Assembly (NCBI RefSeq): GCF_027359575.1
Contig: NZ_CP114784.1
Span: 124,001 to 188,000, forward strand
From: Prochlorococcus marinus str. MIT 0917
Lineage (GTDB): Bacteria; Cyanobacteriota; Cyanobacteriia; PCC-6307; Cyanobiaceae
DNA: 64,000 nucleotides
Reading direction: 5' to 3'
The notes under the pieces were generated by a model that was not told the origin of the DNA, searched no databases, and was given only the letters and a program-made list of their open reading frames with translations. The position numbers and the translations under genes were made by a program. Below are positions 43,708 through 52,786 of this stretch, one piece after another (position 1 is the first letter of the stretch; the number at the start of each line of letters is the position of its first letter).

Positions 43708-45788
43708 TCTCCAAGACTAGATGATGTTCCAGTATCTTTCCAGCTAAGGAATAAAGGTTCTAATGTCTTCTCTAATTCATTGATAGGCATCTTTTGTAGA
43801 TATGGAGTTGCCAATCTTTGTAAATTAGTGCTACCACCCAGCCATAGTTGGTATTGATTTAGACCACTACCAACAAGAGCTAACTCTGCCATATATGGGC
43901 GAGCACATCCGTTTGGACATCCTGTAACTCTGACTAATATTGATTTATTAATATCTAGGGATTTTAACTGATTGTTTATTCGTTCCAATAGCTCTGGCAA
44001 AAATCTCTCTGCTTCTGTCATTGCAAGTCCACATAATGGAAGAGCTGGGCAAGCCATAGCATGTCTGGCTAATGGTTCTGGACTCTCTGGGTCTGAAAAA
44101 CCTATGTCATCTAGAGCATTCTTTACGCTGGTTTTTTGATAATTACCAATATTACACAAAAGTAAATCTTGGTTGGGAGTTAAACGTATATCCAATGCGA
44201 ATTTTTCAACTATATTTCTTAGCCCTTTCTTTACATTACCAGTAAGCCTACCAGATAATAGTGGTATCCCAACAAACCACAGTTTCTCTGACTGTTGATG
44301 CCAGCCTAAATAATCTTCAAGTATTGCATCCCCTTCGTTTCTTAAGGTCCCAATTCGTTTCCTAAAATATTTCGTTGTTAGCTGTTTCTTAAACCAATCA
44401 ACACCCATGTCATGCAAAACATATTTAAGTCTTGAGTGCCTTCTGGTTTTTCTATCTCCATAATCTCTTTGAAGAGCGAGAATAGATTGAACAAGCTCTA
44501 ATATGTATTTTCCTTCTACAAAACCAATGGGATCTGCTATCCTCGCGAATGTCGTATCTAAGTTGTGCGTTCTACCCATACCTCCTCCTACGTAGACATT
44601 ACACCCTTCTATAGTTCCTTTTGCATTAGTGAACGTCACTAGTCCTATGTCATGAGTAAGAATATCAACAGAATTATCACCTGGTACTGTAGTTGCACAT
44701 TTGAATTTTCTTGGTAAGTAGGTTGCACCATATAAAGGTTCATTTTTGTCCCCACTAAAAACACCTGGATTTTGTTGAAGCTTTCTGGTCCTTTTGACTT
44801 CAGAGGTTGGCTTGATGGCATATTTTATTTCGCCATCAACCCATAAATCAATGTAGGTTTTCTCAGCTTTCTGGGGCGATAAAGCATCGGCAATATCATT
44901 AGCTAATTTTCTCGCAGCAGGATAAGATCCTTTTTCGTAAGGTGCCGCTGGAGCCATTACATTCCTGTTGACGTCTCCACAAGCCGCAAGAGTCGATCCC
45001 ATTGACCTCACAATTGTTCCTATTACTTCTTTTATATTTCCTTTTTTTATTCCATGCATTTGGAAGCATTGACGAGTAGTTGCTCTAAGTGTTTTATTCC
45101 CTAGTCGATCAGAGAGATCATCTAATGCTACAAATAGGGGCCCAGGAACCAAACCAGCTGGATTTCTTAGCCTCAGCATCATTTGCCAATCTTTACCTGT
45201 GCCGCCTCTTTTTCTATGTTCCCGATCATCTTGTTGATAGCTACCATGGAATTTTAAAAGCTGTACTGCGTCGTTCGTAAAGTGATCGCTGTCGTTTATT
45301 AATTCGCTTTGTAAGGGTTCATTTAAGTAATTACTATCAGCTTTAAATTGTTCAAATTTCGCTCTAGGGGAATTATTAGCTATGCATGGCGAAGGGACAG
45401 TCTTTTCTATATCTTCAGCACTTGTACTTACATTGTCCTCGAAATTCATCAGAGCTTCAATAGCTGCATTACTGAATCCAGCATCTTTTAAGTCTTTTTT
45501 TATGTTTTTTGGTGATTCTTTCGAATTATTATTTTTTATAGACTCCAGTTTTATTCCCTTAGGTAAGGATTTGTTGATTTGCTTGGCTTCTTCTTCCCTG
45601 AGCTTTTCATTGAATTTTTGTTGAATAGCTATTTCTGCCGAGCTTATATTCTCTTCTGCTTCTTCTTTAGTGTTACCTATTTTTTTTACTACATCACACG
45701 TTCCAAAAGCATCCCTTAATTTACCCCTCGGTACTGCAACCCTGAGGTAAAAACCTGATCTTCCTGGTATTTGTATAATCTTAGGCAA
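43644..45788 (-). CDS. sir: Ferredoxin-sulfite reductase with a recombinase-like N-terminal extension
   Basis: Reduces sulfite to sulfide with six ferredoxin electrons. The catalytic part starts about residue 140 (FHGSYQQDDREHRKRGGTG at 180 onward). The siroheme/4Fe-4S cysteines are Cys580 and Cys586 (ACPALPLCG) and Cys624 and Cys628 (TGCPNGCARPY). From Met114 the protein is 601 residues, the usual length. Before it, about 113 extra residues begin MPKIIQIPGRSGFYLRVAVP and continue FGTCDVVKKIGNTKEEAEEN. This resembles the N-terminal arm of phage-type tyrosine recombinases, not sulfite reductase. Start is TTG at 45788 for the long form or ATG at 45449 for the normal one. Confidence 0.93.
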   Translation of the reverse strand: MPKIIQIPGRSGFYLRVAVPRGKLRDAFGTCDVVKKIGNTKEEAEENISSAEIAIQQKFNEKLREEEAKQINKSLPKGIKLESIKNNNSKESPKNIKKDLKDAGFSNAAIEALMNFEDNVSTSAEDIEKTVPSPCIANNSPRAKFEQFKADSNYLNEPLQSELINDSDHFTNDAVQLLKFHGSYQQDDREHRKRGGTGKDWQMMLRLRNPAGLVPGPLFVALDDLSDRLGNKTLRATTRQCFQMHGIKKGNIKEVIGTIVRSMGSTLAACGDVNRNVMAPAAPYEKGSYPAARKLANDIADALSPQKAEKTYIDLWVDGEIKYAIKPTSEVKRTRKLQQNPGVFSGDKNEPLYGATYLPRKFKCATTVPGDNSVDILTHDIGLVTFTNAKGTIEGCNVYVGGGMGRTHNLDTTFARIADPIGFVEGKYILELVQSILALQRDYGDRKTRRHSRLKYVLHDMGVDWFKKQLTTKYFRKRIGTLRNEGDAILEDYLGWHQQSEKLWFVGIPLLSGRLTGNVKKGLRNIVEKFALDIRLTPNQDLLLCNIGNYQKTSVKNALDDIGFSDPESPEPLARHAMACPALPLCGLAMTEAERFLPELLERINNQLKSLDINKSILVRVTGCPNGCARPYMAELALVGSGLNQYQLWLGGSTNLQRLATPYLQKMPINELEKTLEPLFLSWKDTGTSSSLGDHVTKLGSESVMSLLTSNAPP

Positions 45789-45789
45789 T

Positions 45790-45813
45790 GGTACCTACAA
45801 CGGTACCTACACT
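45790..45813. repeat. Two-copy 12-bp tandem repeat upstream of sir
   Basis: GGTACCTACAAC at 45790-45801 is followed directly by GGTACCTACACT at 45802-45813, identical in 10 of 12 positions. It lies immediately upstream of the TTG that opens the long sulfite reductase frame and contains two GGTACC palindromes. It might be an operator or part of a recombination junction. Confidence 0.5.
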
Positions 45814-45968
45814 GTATCATTTTTCGTGTTGGTTAGTGCCTATTTGTTCAAATAAAACCATGCGTAAAAAAAGATCTATTAATTGAATATTAAATATTTT
45901 CTAGGACACAGAATGTAGAAGTAATTCAAATTTAGATCTAATCTTGTTACGAACATAAGGAAATTTTT

Positions 45969-48131
45969 TTGTCTACTTACCTCTTAGAAATCGGCACTGA
46001 GGAACTACCAGCTGATTTGGCTGAATCTGTTATTGCCCAGCTTGATTTAAATGTAACTAACGACTTGAATTCTTCTCAAATAAAATTTAGTGAAATAAGA
46101 GTTACTACTACTCCTAGAAGAATTGCATTAACGATTGAAGGGATTTCTCTATATTCTGAAGATAATATTTCAGAACGCAAAGGTCCCCCTGTCTCTCAAG
46201 CTTTTCATGATGGCAAACCTACAAAAGCTGCAATTGGTTTTGCTAGAAGATATGATCTTTCTCCTGAAAAATTAGAAATTAGAGAAACTCCAAAGGGAGT
46301 ATTTGTTTTTGCGAAATTAATTGAGAAAGGCAAGCCCGTTAAGACTTTATTGGCTGATTATTTACCTGGATGGATCAGCAAGCTTCAAGGAAGAAGGTTT
46401 ATGAGATGGGGAAAAGGTGATTTTCGCTTTTCGAGACCAATCCGTTGGATTGTTTCTTTGATTGATTCAGAAGTTTTACCTTTTAGAATTCCAGGGTGCG
46501 ATCCAGAAATTCAAATTGGTAAAATTTCTAGACCACATAGATTGCATGGCTCAACATTAGAAATAAAAAATGCAAAAACTTATTTTAATCAGTTGCAGGA
46601 TGTCGGAGTAACAGTTGACAGAAATAGACGCCTTGCAAATATCAAAGATTTAGTTCTTAATCATGAAACAAATAAAAAAGTTAAGCCTGATCTGACTGAA
46701 CCCCTTTTAAATGAACTTACTGATTTAGTTGAGTCTCCTTTACTTGTGAATGGGAGTTTTGATGAATCTTTTCTCGAATTACCCCCTGAGGTTTTGTCCA
46801 CAGTGATGAAGGTTCATCAAAGGTACATACCTTTATATAAAGAAAATGTTGACTTTGATCCATTATCGCTTGACTCAAGAAATATTTTACTTCCTAGTTT
46901 TTTGTGCATTAGTAATGGCTTATCTTCAGCAAAAGAAAATATTATTTTAGGTAATGAAAAAGTATTAAAGGCAAGGTTTTCTGATGCTTCATTTTTTATA
47001 AAGTCAGATTTATTAATTGATAGTTCTGCACGTATTAATAAATTAAATGATGTGACTTTTTCTGAAGGATTAGGTTCTTTATATGAGCGTGTAACCCGAA
47101 TTGAATGGCTTGTTAAATTATTGACATCAAAACTTAAATTTGATCAAGAGGATATTGAGAAGTCTGTGAAAGTTGCACATTTTTCTAAACATGATTTAGT
47201 TAGTAACATGGTTGGTGAGTTTCCAGAATTACAAGGAATAATTGGATCTAAATATTTACTTCATGAGGGTGAATCAAGAGATGTATGCCTTGGTGTTTTG
47301 GAACATTACAAACCCAAAGGATCTGCAGACGCTCTCCCCTCAAACAATCTTGGCAATGCGGTTTCATTAGCTGAACGTTTTGAATTACTTTTCAGTATCT
47401 ATGCCAAGGGAGAAAGACCTTCTGGCTCATCTGATCCATATGCTTTGCGAAGGGCTGCTAATGGAATTTTGTTGATTTTATGGAATAAAGATTGGCAATT
47501 AAATATCAATGAAATACAAAATGATGCACTAATTTTTTGGCAGCAACTTTTTCCTTCTCTTCCTTTTGAAATAAATAGTCTTTCCAACGATTTAAAGGAA
47601 TTCTTTCGTCAAAGGATCATTAGTTTATTAGAGGAGAAAGATATCGACCTTGATATTATTCAGGCAATTGCAGGAGATACAACTCCAACATCAAATTTGT
47701 TAGATGATCCAACTGACGTTTATTTTCGCACTACATTATTAATGGAAATGAGGAAAAATAATACACTTAATTTGTTGCAAGCTGTTGTGACTAGAGCCTC
47801 TAAGTTGGTGTCTAAAAGTTCTCTCCCCAAAGATGTGATAGATCCTTCAGGTTTTGTAGATAAATCACTATTTGAGAAGGTTTGTGAAATCGAAATGTTT
47901 AATGTTTTGGAGAAATTAAAACCTCTAGCGGTCAATAGTGATCGTGTTAAATATAAATTGTTAGCTGATGGTCTAGTTTCAAGTGCTGAAACTCTAGCCA
48001 ACTTTTTTGATGGAGAAGGAAGTGTAATGGTTATGACAGATGATATTAATATAAGAAATAACAGACTAAAACTATTGACAATACTTAAGAATCAGTCATT
48101 GAAGCTTGCTGATTTCAGCAAGCTTAGTTAA
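45969..48131 (+). CDS. glyS: Glycyl-tRNA synthetase beta subunit
   Basis: 720 residues. Starts YLLEIGTEELPADLAESVIA, the family opening; RRFMRWGKGDFRFSRPIRWI and VVHKRY-like STVMKVHQRYIPLY follow. The C-terminal anticodon-binding part ends the protein. Works as an alpha2beta2 enzyme with GlyQ, which is not in the window. The start is TTG with AAGGA about 10 bp upstream. Its last codons form an inverted repeat. Confidence 0.95.
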   Translation: MSTYLLEIGTEELPADLAESVIAQLDLNVTNDLNSSQIKFSEIRVTTTPRRIALTIEGISLYSEDNISERKGPPVSQAFHDGKPTKAAIGFARRYDLSPEKLEIRETPKGVFVFAKLIEKGKPVKTLLADYLPGWISKLQGRRFMRWGKGDFRFSRPIRWIVSLIDSEVLPFRIPGCDPEIQIGKISRPHRLHGSTLEIKNAKTYFNQLQDVGVTVDRNRRLANIKDLVLNHETNKKVKPDLTEPLLNELTDLVESPLLVNGSFDESFLELPPEVLSTVMKVHQRYIPLYKENVDFDPLSLDSRNILLPSFLCISNGLSSAKENIILGNEKVLKARFSDASFFIKSDLLIDSSARINKLNDVTFSEGLGSLYERVTRIEWLVKLLTSKLKFDQEDIEKSVKVAHFSKHDLVSNMVGEFPELQGIIGSKYLLHEGESRDVCLGVLEHYKPKGSADALPSNNLGNAVSLAERFELLFSIYAKGERPSGSSDPYALRRAANGILLILWNKDWQLNINEIQNDALIFWQQLFPSLPFEINSLSNDLKEFFRQRIISLLEEKDIDLDIIQAIAGDTTPTSNLLDDPTDVYFRTTLLMEMRKNNTLNLLQAVVTRASKLVSKSSLPKDVIDPSGFVDKSLFEKVCEIEMFNVLEKLKPLAVNSDRVKYKLLADGLVSSAETLANFFDGEGSVMVMTDDINIRNNRLKLLTILKNQSLKLADFSKLS
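48102..48125. terminator. Hairpin in the last codons of glyS, possible terminator
   Basis: Perfect 11-bp arms (48102-48112 and 48115-48125) with a minimal loop lie inside the end of glyS and are followed by AT-rich DNA with a short T-run after about 12 bp. Convergent chlP ends 28 bp away. The hairpin may act as a shared terminator, but the T-tract is poor on both strands. Confidence 0.45.
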
Positions 48132-48152
48132 TTATTTTAGTTAATATTGGTA

Positions 48153-49487
48153 TTATTTTTTACTGGTTTTTATACCACCTTTAATCGAACTTACCGCTAA
48201 CATTTTATTAACTTCTTTATCATCTCTCACTGCACTTGGTACTGGCTTGTATGTGCTTGGTGCTAGTGCTTTTCCTCTTAAAACCGAACCAATTGTTAAT
48301 AGGGTAAGTTTTAGTTGTTGAAGCGGCTTCATGGCGACCACAGTTTTATAGAGATAGCTATCAAATGTAAGTCTTTGAACATCCATGTCTCCGCACATCT
48401 CTACAAAAGCTTCTCTTGCTCCATCACTGGTATAAAAAATTCTTTGGAGGATATCTAAAACTGTATATGTGGTCCCATACTTTTTATCCCATTTTTTTAA
48501 ATATTTTTTGAGGTCATTCTCTGTGGGTATTATTTTTCCATTTTGACTTGATTCGACAATTTGCTCGGCACACATCCTTCCACTTTTGGCAGCAAAATAA
48601 ATTCCTTCTCCTGAACTTTTGGTTACATAACCAGCGGCATCTCCAACTAGAGCCATTCTTCCGACAACTCTTCTTGGCCTTGGATGCTCAGGAATTGGAT
48701 GAGCTTCTACTTTAATGACTTCTCCATTTACGAGCCTCTTCTTTGCTCTCTCTCTAACACCAATCTGGAGACTTTTTATCAAACCACCATTTTGTTTCAT
48801 TGTCCCTGTTCCCGCAGCTACATGGTCGTATTTTGGAAAGACCCAGCCATAGAAATCAGGTGATACATCTGTACCTACATACATTTCGGCTCTGTCTTCG
48901 TAATATTTCATTTCCTCTTTAGGAAGTTTTATCCTTTCTTGAATTGCTACTGCATAGTTGTAATCACCAGCATCCATTGCTTTTGCAACTCTGCTAGTTG
49001 CACCATCTGCCCCAACAATTAAATCCACCTCAAGTTGCTTGCCTTTCTCTTCAGATTGGTCATTCAGTATTTCGGTGTAATGCAGTGTATATGGACCTTG
49101 CTTATTAGTACCAGTTTCTATTTTTGATACCAATCCATTTACTAAAGTTGCACCAAGTTCTGCGGCGCGATTTCTCATAAAAGAATCCATAACTTCTCGC
49201 CTCAACATGCCTATATATTCTTTGTCGCTTCCTGGATAAATATCATCCAAAATAATATCTACTTCTCTATTTGATGGAGATATCATTTTCATGTTCCTCA
49301 CTTTCCTATCAATAATTGATTCAGGAAGATCAAATTCAGAAACCATACACAATGGAATCGCTCCTCCACATGGTTTTGCATTATCAAGCTTTCTCTCGAA
49401 AATCCAAGTTTTAATTCCCGCTTTAGCCAAAATTTCTGCAGCGCATGATCCACTGGGACCACCACCAATAACAGCAACTCTTAACAT
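48153..49487 (-). CDS. chlP: Geranylgeranyl reductase
   Basis: Reduces the geranylgeranyl group to phytyl for chlorophyll and tocopherol. 444 residues. N-terminal FAD motif VAVIGGGPSGSCAAEILA, then FERKLDNAKPCGGAIPLCMV, VDLIVGADGATSRVAKAM, and GDAAGYVTKSSGEGIYFAAK near the C-terminal FAD contact. Length and motifs match cyanobacterial ChlP. It converges with glyS and is divergent from the VanY-like gene. Confidence 0.95.
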   Translation of the reverse strand: MLRVAVIGGGPSGSCAAEILAKAGIKTWIFERKLDNAKPCGGAIPLCMVSEFDLPESIIDRKVRNMKMISPSNREVDIILDDIYPGSDKEYIGMLRREVMDSFMRNRAAELGATLVNGLVSKIETGTNKQGPYTLHYTEILNDQSEEKGKQLEVDLIVGADGATSRVAKAMDAGDYNYAVAIQERIKLPKEEMKYYEDRAEMYVGTDVSPDFYGWVFPKYDHVAAGTGTMKQNGGLIKSLQIGVRERAKKRLVNGEVIKVEAHPIPEHPRPRRVVGRMALVGDAAGYVTKSSGEGIYFAAKSGRMCAEQIVESSQNGKIIPTENDLKKYLKKWDKKYGTTYTVLDILQRIFYTSDGAREAFVEMCGDMDVQRLTFDSYLYKTVVAMKPLQQLKLTLLTIGSVLRGKALAPSTYKPVPSAVRDDKEVNKMLAVSSIKGGIKTSKK

Positions 49488-49624
49488 CTTTGGATGAAAA
49501 ATTTAGTTCTCTATATATAAAACTTACATCCTTATCTCATAGAAAGTATAAAGATTGGAGATACTCGTTACTATCGAAACATCATTTTTGTGAATTCCAA
49601 TTGTTTTGACCATAAGCAGATCGT

Positions 49625-50335
49625 ATGAATTACCAAGATGACATCCCGCTGGCAAAAAGGATTAGATCCATTAAAACCTTTACTAACAAGTCTTTTTTGC
49701 CTTTAGGACTTCTATTAGTTGGATTTTGTATATCGTTAACGTTTTTAGCTGATAAATCATTTTTACGCCAAACAAAATCTTTAGATGATTCCATTAACTC
49801 CACCGAGACAAATAAAAATAAAAGTTTGTTGGGCCATCTGCCTTACCCTGAGGCTTTGAAAAATGAGTTAATTCTTTTCTCTCCAGGTATTTACGTTCAT
49901 AAGGAAATTTATGAAAATTTTAAGGAAATGCAATTAATGGCGGCCCAAAGAGGCGTTTCTTTACAACTATTAAGTGGTTATAGATCAATTGATTTGCAAA
50001 GAGATATTTTTTACGAAAATAAATCTATTAGAAATCAAACTGCTGTAGAGCGTTCTATGGTTTCAGCTCCTCCTGGCTATTCTGAACACAGCACAGGATA
50101 TGCAATCGATGTTGGTGATGGGAATTATCCAGATACTCATTTTGAGGTTGAATTTGAACAAACGCCTGCTTTTAAATGGATGAAGAGGTTTGCCCCTAAA
50201 TATCATTTTGTTCTTTCTTTCCCACCCAATAACAAACAAGGAGTAAGTTATGAGCCTTGGCATTGGAGATTTGAAGGGACTGTTAATGCTTTGAGAAAAT
50301 TTGAAGCTGCCAATAAAATTACAAAATTCAAATAA
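49625..50335 (+). CDS. VanY/LdcB-like D-Ala carboxypeptidase (M15B)
   Basis: 236 residues. One N-terminal membrane helix (about 25-43) followed by a periplasmic peptidase domain. LQLLSGYRSIDLQRDIF, then the zinc ligands His155 and Asp162 in SEHSTGYAIDVGD, and Glu210 and His213 in YEPWHWRFEG, complete the active site. Trims D,D- or L,D-linked alanine from peptidoglycan stem peptides outside the plasma membrane. It is the second M15 peptidase in the window but not linked to the first. Confidence 0.9.
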   Translation: MNYQDDIPLAKRIRSIKTFTNKSFLPLGLLLVGFCISLTFLADKSFLRQTKSLDDSINSTETNKNKSLLGHLPYPEALKNELILFSPGIYVHKEIYENFKEMQLMAAQRGVSLQLLSGYRSIDLQRDIFYENKSIRNQTAVERSMVSAPPGYSEHSTGYAIDVGDGNYPDTHFEVEFEQTPAFKWMKRFAPKYHFVLSFPPNNKQGVSYEPWHWRFEGTVNALRKFEAANKITKFK

Positions 50336-50467
50336 TTTTGACCTAATTTTTTTTACTTCTAATTTTTTATTCGATATTTTAATTGGCATTTAAAACAGCT
50401 AAATGAAGTCATGGTGAGATATTCTTTAAATTTCTATTAACCAAAGAAATTTTAATTTTTTTAAATT

Positions 50468-52270
50468 ATGAGTTTTGATATACAGGCCATAAGGAATATC
50501 GCAATAATTGCTCATGTTGATCATGGTAAGACAACTTTGGTTGATGCACTTTTAAATCAATCTGGGACTTTTAGAGATAACGAGGAAGTCCCAACTTGTG
50601 CGATGGATTCAAATGATTTGGAACGTGAAAGAGGCATAACAATTCTTTCGAAAAACACAGCTGTTACATATAACGAAACCCGTATAAATATTGTTGATAC
50701 TCCAGGTCACGCTGATTTTGGAGGTGAAGTCGAGAGGGTTTTGGGTATGGTAGACGGCTGTCTTCTTGTTGTTGATGCCAACGAGGGACCAATGCCCCAA
50801 ACTCGATTCGTTCTAAAAAAAGCTTTAGAGCAGGGCTTAAGACCTATTGTTTTTGTAAATAAAATTGATCGTGCAAGAGTAGAACCCGAAACCGCGGTAG
50901 ACAAAGTTTTAGATCTGTTTTTGGAATTAGGAGCTGATGATGATCAATGTGATTTTCCTTATTTATTTGGGAGTGGATTAGGTGGTTTCGCAAAGAATGA
51001 AGTCAAAAGTGAAAGTGATAATATGAAACCTTTATTTGAAGCAATTATTAGGCAAGTTCCTCCCCCTGTAGGTGATCAGAATAAGCCCTTACAATTACAA
51101 GTCACCACACTTGATTACTCAGATTTTTTAGGAACGATAATTATTGGAAGAGTACATAATGGTGTTATTAAAAATGGCCAAAGGACTTGTTTGATAAAAG
51201 AAGATGGGAGTATGAAAAAAGGAAGGATTAATAAACTATTAGGATTTAAGGGATTAAAAAGAATTGAAATTGATGAAGCAAATGCTGGAGATATTGTCGC
51301 CTTAGCTGGATTTGAAGATGTTTCTATTGGAGAAACCGTAGCCTGTCCTGATGAACCGAAACCTTTACCTCTAATAAAGGTAGATGAGCCAACATTGCAG
51401 ATGACTTTTGTTGTAAACGATTCTCCATTTGCTGGGAAAGAGGGAAAGTTTGTAACCAGTCGTCAGTTGAAGGATCGTTTAAAAAAAGAGCTTCTTACGA
51501 ATGTTGCATTAAGAGTCGAGGATACAGATTCACCTGATCGTTTTTCTGTTAGTGGGAGAGGAGAGTTACATCTAGGAATTCTTATAGAGACAATGCGAAG
51601 AGAGGGGTATGAATTTCAAGTTTCTCAACCACAAGTCATTTTTAGAACAATTGATGAAATTAAATGCGAACCGGTTGAGACCCTAGTCCTTGATGTTCCT
51701 GAGGCTTCTATTGGCGCTTGTATTGAAAGCCTTGGGGTTAGAAAAGGTGAAATGCAAAATATGGAAACGGGCACTGATCATCGAACTCAACTTGAATTTG
51801 TTATCCCATCAAGAGGCCTAATTGGATTTAGGGGTGAGTTTATTCGTTCAACAAGAGGTGAAGGCATTATGAGTCATTCTTTTTTTGAATACAGGCCATC
51901 TGTAGGAGATTTTGAACAAAGGAGAAATGGAGTCCTTATTTCATTTGAAGAGGGTGTAGCTACTTTCTATTCCTTAAAAAATGCAGAAGACCGTGGACAA
52001 TTTTTTATTACTCCTGGAGCTAAAGTTTATAAAGGAATGATTATTGGAGAGAATAATCGCCCACAAGATCTTGAATTAAATATTTGCAAAGCTAAACAAC
52101 TTACCAACATGAGATCAGCTGGTGCAGATGAGTTAGATCAATTGCAATCCCCAATTGAAATGACATTAGAAAGAGCTCTTGAATACATTGGACCAGGGGA
52201 GATGTTGGAAGTTACTCCTGAATCTATAAGACTGAGAAAAATTAATGCAAAGAAAAATTTGAAAAAATAA
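50468..52270 (+). CDS. typA: Ribosome-associated GTPase TypA/BipA
   Basis: 600 residues. EF-G-like translation GTPase: G1 [15 protein letters not shown], effector/G2 [16 protein letters not shown]3 [14 protein letters not shown]4 FVNKIDRA. Domain V and the C-terminal TypA-specific region include [20 protein letters not shown]. Supports ribosome assembly and stress growth. The stop shares one base with the DUF309 start. Confidence 0.97.
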   Translation: MSFDIQAIRNIAIIAHVDHGKTTLVDALLNQSGTFRDNEEVPTCAMDSNDLERERGITILSKNTAVTYNETRINIVDTPGHADFGGEVERVLGMVDGCLLVVDANEGPMPQTRFVLKKALEQGLRPIVFVNKIDRARVEPETAVDKVLDLFLELGADDDQCDFPYLFGSGLGGFAKNEVKSESDNMKPLFEAIIRQVPPPVGDQNKPLQLQVTTLDYSDFLGTIIIGRVHNGVIKNGQRTCLIKEDGSMKKGRINKLLGFKGLKRIEIDEANAGDIVALAGFEDVSIGETVACPDEPKPLPLIKVDEPTLQMTFVVNDSPFAGKEGKFVTSRQLKDRLKKELLTNVALRVEDTDSPDRFSVSGRGELHLGILIETMRREGYEFQVSQPQVIFRTIDEIKCEPVETLVLDVPEASIGACIESLGVRKGEMQNMETGTDHRTQLEFVIPSRGLIGFRGEFIRSTRGEGIMSHSFFEYRPSVGDFEQRRNGVLISFEEGVATFYSLKNAEDRGQFFITPGAKVYKGMIIGENNRPQDLELNICKAKQLTNMRSAGADELDQLQSPIEMTLERALEYIGPGEMLEVTPESIRLRKINAKKNLKK

Positions 52271-52650
52271 TGACTTTTGTAGATAAACAAGATGATTTAT
52301 TTATAAATGATTATCGTTTTGAAATAGGAATGAAATTATTTAATTCTTGCCAGTGGTACAAATCTCACGATGTTTTTGAAGAGATATGGCATGAGACTGG
52401 TGGGGTTGAAAGGCAGTTGATACAGGGAATATTGCAAGTAGCTGTTGCGCAAGTTCATCTAGAAAATAGCAATCTAAATGGAGCGACGATACTTTACGGA
52501 GAAGCATTGGGTAGATTAAAAAGATTTCATTTAGGTAATTTTGGATTAGATATTGAAGGGCTTTCTAAATGCGTTTCAATGAGATTGAAATTTCTACAAA
52601 TTGGTAAAGACCTTTCTGGTTGCAGCGTGCCCGTTCTCAGTTTCCTTTGA
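52270..52650 (+). CDS. DUF309 protein
   Basis: 126 residues, all helical. FNSCQWYKSHDVFEEIWHET followed by ERQLIQGILQVAVAQVHLEN and a GEALGRL stretch is the DUF309 pattern (H-D-x-x-E-x-x-W, then LIQGLIQ-x-A). Function unknown. Translationally coupled to typA (stop and start overlap by one base), an arrangement that suggests a related role. Confidence 0.85.
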   Translation: MTFVDKQDDLFINDYRFEIGMKLFNSCQWYKSHDVFEEIWHETGGVERQLIQGILQVAVAQVHLENSNLNGATILYGEALGRLKRFHLGNFGLDIEGLSKCVSMRLKFLQIGKDLSGCSVPVLSFL

Positions 52651-52786
52651 AAATTTTGTTAAGTCTCTTACAGTTTTGCAATTTAAAGTGCGATGATTTC
52701 ATATTATTTTTCTAGTTATCCTTTTTTGCTTAGGTTCAATTTCATCAATCCAAATTATAAAGATAGACATTCTGCATAAATCAAAA

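Noticed and set aside
42949-50335. Vancomycin-resistance cluster (VanX-like plus VanY-like)
   Set aside because: The two M15 peptidases are 6 kb apart with unrelated genes between them and no VanA, VanH or VanR/S; ordinary cell-wall turnover explains them.
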